The notes under the pieces were generated by a model. It did not search any database. It was given only the letters and a program-made list of their open reading frames with translations, and was not told the DNA's origin. DNA of 64,000 nucleotides from Paenibacillus macerans (GTDB taxonomy: Bacteria; Bacillota; Bacilli; Paenibacillales; Paenibacillaceae), in the NCBI RefSeq assembly GCF_023715465.1, contig NZ_JAMBOE010000005.1:124001-188000 (forward strand), given 5' to 3'. Both the position numbers and the translations under genes were made by a program. Below, piece by piece: positions 59,473-64,000 of this stretch; position 1 is the first letter of the stretch; every line of letters begins with the position of its first letter.

Positions 59473-61662
59473 GTGATTGTTACGTTAGTCATTAAACGCG
59501 ACGGGTCCGAAGTGGCCTTTAACCAGCAAAAAATCATCGACGCGATTTGCGCTGCCATGAACAGCACGGAGAAGAAAGTCGACATGAACGTGGCGCAAAA
59601 GGTAGCCGACAAAGTGACCGCCAGAATCTCCAAGCTGGAGAAGGTGGATATCGAACATATTCAGGACGAAGTACAGTCCGCGCTGATGAACAGCCGCAGA
59701 AAGGACGCGGCTGAAGCGTATATCGGTTACCGTGAAATCCGCACGCTGAAAAGACGCGAGCGCAGCAGCCTGGACAAAAAGGTGCTGGGATTGCTGGAGC
59801 TGACGAACGAGGAAGTGCTCAAGGAAAATTCCAACAAGGACGGAGCGACCATTCCGACGCAACGGGACCTGCTGGCCGGCATTATGGCCAAGGATTTCGC
59901 CCAGACCTACATGATTCCCAAACGGGTGGTAGAAGCCCATAACAACGGAAGCCTGCATTTTCACGACCAGGATTACAGCCCGTATTTCCCGATTTACAAC
60001 TGCATGCTGATCGATCTCAAAGGCATGCTGGAGAATGGCTTTAAGCTGGGCAACGCGCAGATCGAAACGCCGCGCTCCATCACGACCGCGACAGCGATCA
60101 CGGCGCAGATCATCGCCCAGGTGGCCAGCCATATTTACGGCGGGAACACGATTAACGAAATCGATAAAATTTTAGCGCCTTATGTGGCGAAATCTTTTGT
60201 CAAACATTATAAGAACGGCCTGGAGTGGTTGTATGAACTGGATAGCGCGGCGACCGCCGGGCTTGATATTTCCTATGAAAATACGAAATTGCACGAACGT
60301 TATCCAAAATGCTTCGACTACGCCAAAAAGCTGACGGAAAAGGAAACTTTCGACGCGTTCCAATCACTGGAGTATGAAATCAACACGCTCGTGAGCGCCA
60401 ACGGCCAGACGCCGTTCAGCACGTTCGGGTTCGGGCGGGGCTTAAGCTGGGAGGAACGGCAGATCCAAATTGCCATTTTGCGGAATCGCATCCGCGGTCT
60501 TGGCAAGGACGGCAAAACGCCGGTGTTCCCCAAGCTGATTTTCGCCCTGGAAGAAGGGGTGAATTTGCGGCCGGGCGATCCGAATTACGACATCAAGCAG
60601 CTCGCGCTCAAATGCAGCACGCTGCGCATGTATCCCGACATCATTTCGGTGCCGAAAGTCAATGCGATTACCGGGTCGTTCAAATTCCCGATGGGCTGCC
60701 GCTCCTTCCTCGGCGCTTACGAGGAGAACGGGCGGGAGCTGCACGACGGGCGCTTCAACATGGGCGTGGTGACCGCCAACCTGCCGCGGCTGGCGATTCA
60801 GGCGAAGGGATCGGAGGAGACCTTCTACCGTCTATTGGACGAGCTGCTGGAGGTTTGCAAGGAAGGCCTGATGTACCGCATCGAACGTTTGCGGGGCGTC
60901 AAAGCCAAGGTCGCGCCCATTTTGTACATGGAAGGCGCGGCCGGCAGCCGGTTCCAACCCGAAGACACGATCGATCACCTGCTGCAAAACGGCCGGGCCA
61001 GCATCTCGCTGGGGTACATAGGCATTCATGAGACGATCTTGGCGCTGCATGGCAAACATATCTTCGACGCCGACGCACTAAGGCAAAAAGGCCTCGACAT
61101 TGTGCGGTATTTGAGTGAAAAGGCTGCGGAATGGAAAAATGAAACCGGGTACGGCTTCAGCCTCTACTCCACGCCGGCGGAGTCGCTGTGCTATCGCTTC
61201 TGCAAGCTGGACGAGCAGCGATTCGGAAGCCTCGAAGGAATTACGGACAAAGGCTACTACACCAACTCGTTCCATCTGGACGTGGCCAAAAAGGTGACGC
61301 CGTTCGAAAAAATCGAATTCGAAAAACAGTACCCCGTTTACGCCAACGGCGGCTTCATCACCTACTGCGAATTCGACTCGCTGGTGCAAAATCCCGAGGC
61401 GCTGGAAGCGGTGTGGGACTACGCCTACGAGCGGGTGCCTTACTTCGGGACGAACACCCCGACGGACAAATGCCTGGAATGCGGATACGAAGGGGAATTT
61501 GAAGCGACCCATACGGGATTTGAGTGCCCGAATTGCGGGAACCGCAATCCCAAAACCTCCTCGGTCATCCGGCGCTGCTGCGGTTACCTGTCCGAGCCGA
61601 GCCAGCGGCCGTTCAACGCGGGGAAACAGCAGGAAGTGCTCGCCCGCGTCAAACATATGTGA
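59473..61662 (+). CDS. nrdD: Anaerobic ribonucleoside-triphosphate reductase, large subunit
   Basis: 729 residues. N-terminal ATP-cone (VIKRDGSEVAFNQQKIIDAI), the catalytic ten-stranded barrel, C-terminal zinc site (CLECGYEGEFEA, CPNCGNRN) and a glycyl-radical segment RRCCGYLSEPSQRPFNAGK close to the C-terminus. Makes dNTPs without oxygen; the radical is installed by NrdG. The start is uncertain: GTG at 59473 is used, and no strong site is seen. nrdG follows 5 bases later. Confidence 0.93.
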   Translation: MIVTLVIKRDGSEVAFNQQKIIDAICAAMNSTEKKVDMNVAQKVADKVTARISKLEKVDIEHIQDEVQSALMNSRRKDAAEAYIGYREIRTLKRRERSSLDKKVLGLLELTNEEVLKENSNKDGATIPTQRDLLAGIMAKDFAQTYMIPKRVVEAHNNGSLHFHDQDYSPYFPIYNCMLIDLKGMLENGFKLGNAQIETPRSITTATAITAQIIAQVASHIYGGNTINEIDKILAPYVAKSFVKHYKNGLEWLYELDSAATAGLDISYENTKLHERYPKCFDYAKKLTEKETFDAFQSLEYEINTLVSANGQTPFSTFGFGRGLSWEERQIQIAILRNRIRGLGKDGKTPVFPKLIFALEEGVNLRPGDPNYDIKQLALKCSTLRMYPDIISVPKVNAITGSFKFPMGCRSFLGAYEENGRELHDGRFNMGVVTANLPRLAIQAKGSEETFYRLLDELLEVCKEGLMYRIERLRGVKAKVAPILYMEGAAGSRFQPEDTIDHLLQNGRASISLGYIGIHETILALHGKHIFDADALRQKGLDIVRYLSEKAAEWKNETGYGFSLYSTPAESLCYRFCKLDEQRFGSLEGITDKGYYTNSFHLDVAKKVTPFEKIEFEKQYPVYANGGFITYCEFDSLVQNPEALEAVWDYAYERVPYFGTNTPTDKCLECGYEGEFEATHTGFECPNCGNRNPKTSSVIRRCCGYLSEPSQRPFNAGKQQEVLARVKHM

Positions 61663-61667
61663 CGCCT

Positions 61668-62186
61668 ATGAACATCGCCGATTACAAAAAATTCGACGTG
61701 CTGAACGGAAGAGGGCTGCGCAACTCGCTGTTCACCTCCGGCTGCACCCATCATTGCCAAGGCTGCTTTAACGCGGCTACCTGGAATTTCGCATACGGTT
61801 TCCCCTATACGCAGGAATTCGAGGATCAGGTCATCGCCGATTTACAAGTGGAGGACATCCGTCTGGCGGGCCTGTCCATCCTCGGCGGCGAGCCGTTTCA
61901 AAACGTAGACGGGCTGCTCGGTTTGGTCCAGCGGGTTCGGGCGGAATGCCCGGGCAAGGACATCTGGATCTGGTCGGGCTATACGTTCGAGGAGATCCTT
62001 GCCGATGCTTCGCGCACGGAATTGCTCGCCTATTGCGATGTGTTGATTGACGGCCGGTTTATTTTGGAGCAACGTAATCTCAAACTGAAGTGGAGGGGCT
62101 CGGAAAACCAGCGAGTGCTCGATGTCCGGGAGAGCTTGCGGGAGCGGGTGGCCGTGTGGCTGAAGTCGGAGCGAAGCGATTTGTAA
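61668..62186 (+). CDS. nrdG: Anaerobic ribonucleotide reductase activase (radical SAM)
   Basis: 172 residues. CTHHCQGC is the CxxxCxxC [4Fe-4S] motif (near residue 26), LSILGGEPF the SAM-binding Gly-rich motif, and IWIWSGYTFEE another family segment. Generates the glycyl radical of NrdD. ATG 61668 lies 5 bases after the nrdD stop; no strong site, consistent with coupling. Confidence 0.93.
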   Translation: MNIADYKKFDVLNGRGLRNSLFTSGCTHHCQGCFNAATWNFAYGFPYTQEFEDQVIADLQVEDIRLAGLSILGGEPFQNVDGLLGLVQRVRAECPGKDIWIWSGYTFEEILADASRTELLAYCDVLIDGRFILEQRNLKLKWRGSENQRVLDVRESLRERVAVWLKSERSDL

Positions 62187-62230
62187 AGCGGGGGAAAACA
62201 GGCAAAAACCAGGCTGCCTGGTCTGAGAAA

Positions 62231-62466
62231 CTCCAGCGAAACACATAAGGACAAAAAAGGGCGTTATTCCAGCGATACCCGTCCATTTGCGAGAAATAGC
62301 GGCATTTTATGTCGCTATTTTCTTTGGGTCGCAAGGAAATGCCCGCGTACTGAACCATTCATAGGAAAATAAGTACATAAAATGTCGCTAATGGGGATGA
62401 ACATGTCAGGTACTGGATAATAAGTGCATTTAATGCCGCTAATGCCGCTATTTTGAAGGCCGGCGG
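62231..62466. repeat. Type-1 intergenic repeat array
   Basis: Same order of modules as 6349-6575 (CAGCGAAACACATAAGG, AATAGCGGCATTTTATGTCG, AAAATAAGTACATAAAATG, AATGCCGCTATTTT) with different spacers. A perfect palindrome ACCAGG-CTG-CCTGGT precedes it at 62208-62222. No gene. Confidence 0.65.
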
Positions 62467-62529
62467 CCGGTCGGCCGTTCCAGCAGCTGGCCGCCAAGCG
62501 CCGATTGCAAAGATAAGGGCTTTAACGGG

Positions 62530-62997
62530 CTATTCTTTTCCGTTTCGGCTGATCAGGCCGCGCAAAAGCTTCATGACCGCTTGGATTTCGGCATCAGTTA
62601 GCAAATAATAAGTGCTCACGGTCCAGGTTTCCTTGTTCTTGAGGTGAAAAATCAATTCCGGGAACTGAGGGAGCAACCACTTGCGGATCGAGGGACCGTT
62701 GTAGCTGATGCTCGAAATCTCCGGCCAAGCGACGGTGCGTGCTCCATCTGAAATGGTGCGCTGATCATAGGTGAGCAGGCGCGGATTGGACCGCAGAGCT
62801 CTGGGGAAGCACGCGACGAAATAGCCCCCGAAAAACGGCAACCCGATTATGGCCGAGGTGATGCAGAAAAACAGGCGGACCGGGCTAACGTCCATAAATA
62901 AAGCGGCGTACAGCAAAAACAGACAGGTGAGGACAAAAAGCAAGCTGCCCAGCGTTTTGCCCCATGCCACTGTTTTCCGGTAAGATATCGTCTTCAT
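62530..62997 (-). CDS. Small membrane protein with PH-like cytoplasmic domain
   Basis: 155 residues. Two hydrophobic helices (LGSLLFVLTCLFLLYAALF and FFCITSAIIGLPFFGGYFV), then a soluble part: LLTYDQRTISDGARTVAWPEI, resembling bacterial PH-like domains found in similar two-helix proteins. Function unknown. ATG 62997 with GGAAGG at 11 bases. Confidence 0.65.
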   Translation of the reverse strand: MKTISYRKTVAWGKTLGSLLFVLTCLFLLYAALFMDVSPVRLFFCITSAIIGLPFFGGYFVACFPRALRSNPRLLTYDQRTISDGARTVAWPEISSISYNGPSIRKWLLPQFPELIFHLKNKETWTVSTYYLLTDAEIQAVMKLLRGLISRNGKE

Positions 62998-63039
62998 TTG
63001 TCCAACGCCTTCCAAAGTCTTAGGGATTCTCCAATCTGT

Positions 63040-63561
63040 CTAAAGATCGAGCCTAGTTCTTAATGACGTAATGTGAGCCAGATGATGGTTGCCGTGCCAA
63101 GCGTAAGTGCCCAGATTATAAGCCAGACTGGTTGTTTTGCCCGATTCGGGGTGCTGGAATGTCCGCGCGTAATCCGCTTCGCTCAGCGATTTCAGCAATA
63201 TCCCCCATCTTTGGTGCAGCGCCTCAAGCAAGGCCAGCGAAACTTGAATATCCGCCCGGGAATCCGGCAGCTCCGCCCAGCGGTCTTCGAAATAAGGCCG
63301 GATCGTCGGGTTGTCTTCCGTTAATGCCAGTTTAAAACGAGTATAAGCATTGATATGGCTGTCGGCCACATGGTGCACGACCTGTCGGAGCGTCCAGCCT
63401 CCCTCCCGGTAAGGCAGGTTTAATTGATCTTCGCTTAATCCCGCGACCGCCTGCCTCATTCTTGCGGGCAAAGTCTCAATTTCCCGGATCCATTGCTCCC
63501 GTTGGGCGGCGGTTATTTCACCCGTAAATTCAAATTTGCCGATCGGATATCTATAGTCCAT
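63040..63561 (-). CDS. YfiT-like DinB-superfamily protein
   Basis: 173 residues. YPIGKFEFTGEITAAQRE and EGGWTLRQVVHHVADSHIN with the metal-binding His near 64-71 and WHGNHHLAHI near 154. Matches B. subtilis YfiT/BstA, a Ni/Zn-dependent bacillithiol transferase. AAAGGAGG precedes ATG 63561. Confidence 0.9.
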   Translation of the reverse strand: MDYRYPIGKFEFTGEITAAQREQWIREIETLPARMRQAVAGLSEDQLNLPYREGGWTLRQVVHHVADSHINAYTRFKLALTEDNPTIRPYFEDRWAELPDSRADIQVSLALLEALHQRWGILLKSLSEADYARTFQHPESGKTTSLAYNLGTYAWHGNHHLAHITSLRTRLDL

Positions 63562-63699
63562 TTCTCATTTCGCCTCCTTTATTAATGATTTCATGTATAC
63601 CCCAATTTGCTGCCGTTGTCGATACTAACCGATTAAAAATTTGGCGTCCCTTTTTCTGATCACAAGCTCTGCTTGGACTATAGCCTGGGCTGGCTTAGC

Positions 63700-63865
63700 G
63701 TTTGAAAATAGCGGAACTTTATGTTCTTATTTTCCTAATTTGCGCACGCTTGTTACCATTAGCGGAATTTTATGGTCTTATTTTCCAACGGGTAGGGTAA
63801 ACGGGGGCCATGTCCCTGCGATTCAGGGAAATAGCGCCATAAAATTCCACTATTATATTTAAAAT
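63700..63865. repeat. Type-1 intergenic repeat modules
   Basis: AAAATAGCGGAACTTTATG, ATTAGCGGAATTTTATGGTC and a reverse AAATAGCGCCATAAAATTCC. Fewer modules than at 6.35 and 62.2 kb. No gene in 63562-63915. Confidence 0.6.
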
Positions 63866-63915
63866 ATATGATCGCGCCGAAATAGATACATTTTTTTCCT
63901 TTATTTTTCGCTAAG

Positions 63916-64000
63916 CTAGATATCGCCGACCGGAGTAAAGCCGTGCAGCCAGTTCAACTCGTTGTCCTCCATAAACCGCGACGGCCAGCTTTGCCCGTTG
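63916..64000 (-). CDS. Unidentified protein, C-terminal 27 residues (truncated by window edge)
   Basis: The minus strand is open from the window edge to TAG at 63916-63918 and reads NGQSWPSRFMEDNELNW onward, ending TPVGDI. This sequence looks protein-like and the other frames do not. Family cannot be identified from 27 residues. Confidence 0.5.
   Translation of the reverse strand, partial: NGQSWPSRFMEDNELNWLHGFTPVGDI

Noticed and set aside
62208..62222. ACCAGG-CTG-CCTGGT as nrdDG terminator
   Set aside because: No T run on the plus strand; a T-rich stretch is on the other strand, where no gene ends nearby.

Overview
The window looks like chromosomal DNA from a spore-forming Gram-positive bacterium of the Paenibacillaceae (Paenibacillus or a close relative). 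This rests on strong AGGAGG-type ribosome binding sites with many TTG/GTG starts, CgeB-like and YheC/D-like spore-surface genes, an EcsAB exporter, YkoEDC with a TPP riboswitch, MocR and DinB/YfiT families, and a secreted multi-CBM amylase. No rRNA, tRNA or CRISPR array was seen.

Region 1 (about 1.2-26.5 kb, almost all minus strand) is a large glycosylation locus, probably for the spore surface. From its upstream end it holds a GT4 enzyme with a divergent YheC/D ATP-grasp gene; two basic-tailed GT2 enzymes; a GT2; a sugar-1-phosphate nucleotidyltransferase; a GT-D fold enzyme; a GT2 with a C-terminal repeat; three small related helical proteins; an Arg-rich protein; two CgeB-like glycosyltransferases; a GT4 with an Arg-rich tail; a UDP-GlcNAc to 6-deoxy-L-HexNAc triad (2-epimerase, 4,6-dehydratase, reductase); a further SDR; a GT2; a 45-codon ORF; a GT4; and three GT2 genes, one with two catalytic domains. 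Most junctions overlap by a few bases, so the genes are probably co-translated. Five unrelated or distantly related proteins share a short [YF]xxG[YF]xxG helix-like motif, and several carry Arg/Lys-rich tails. This looks like a common scaffold or targeting code and is the best candidate for an undescribed system. Four weak sigma-K-like promoter candidates fit late mother-cell expression.

Region 2 (26.5-41.3 kb) holds a thiamine-precursor ECF transporter (YkoE-D-C) behind a TPP riboswitch, an intact IS1595-like element, an AraC regulator, a MocR regulator divergent from a flavin-binding oxidase-like gene, an aminotransferase, EcsA/EcsB and a DEAD-box helicase.

Region 3 (41.4-55 kb) holds the secreted amylase with twin LacI/CcpA-type operators, an SDR, CheX, a LysR regulator, a PHP phosphatase, two GNATs, a DUF1361 membrane protein, an alkyltransferase-like DNA-repair protein, a lipoprotein NagZ-like hexosaminidase, a LOG protein, an unknown, a DinB protein and a MerR gene with an apparent frameshift.

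Region 4 (55-64 kb) holds a third IS copy in inverted orientation, a DUF2785 protein, a YcdB-like secreted protein, anaerobic ribonucleotide reductase nrdDG, a small membrane protein, a YfiT-like protein and a truncated gene at the edge. Intergenic gaps throughout carry two families of modular repeats, one with a conserved forward-forward-reverse-reverse layout.
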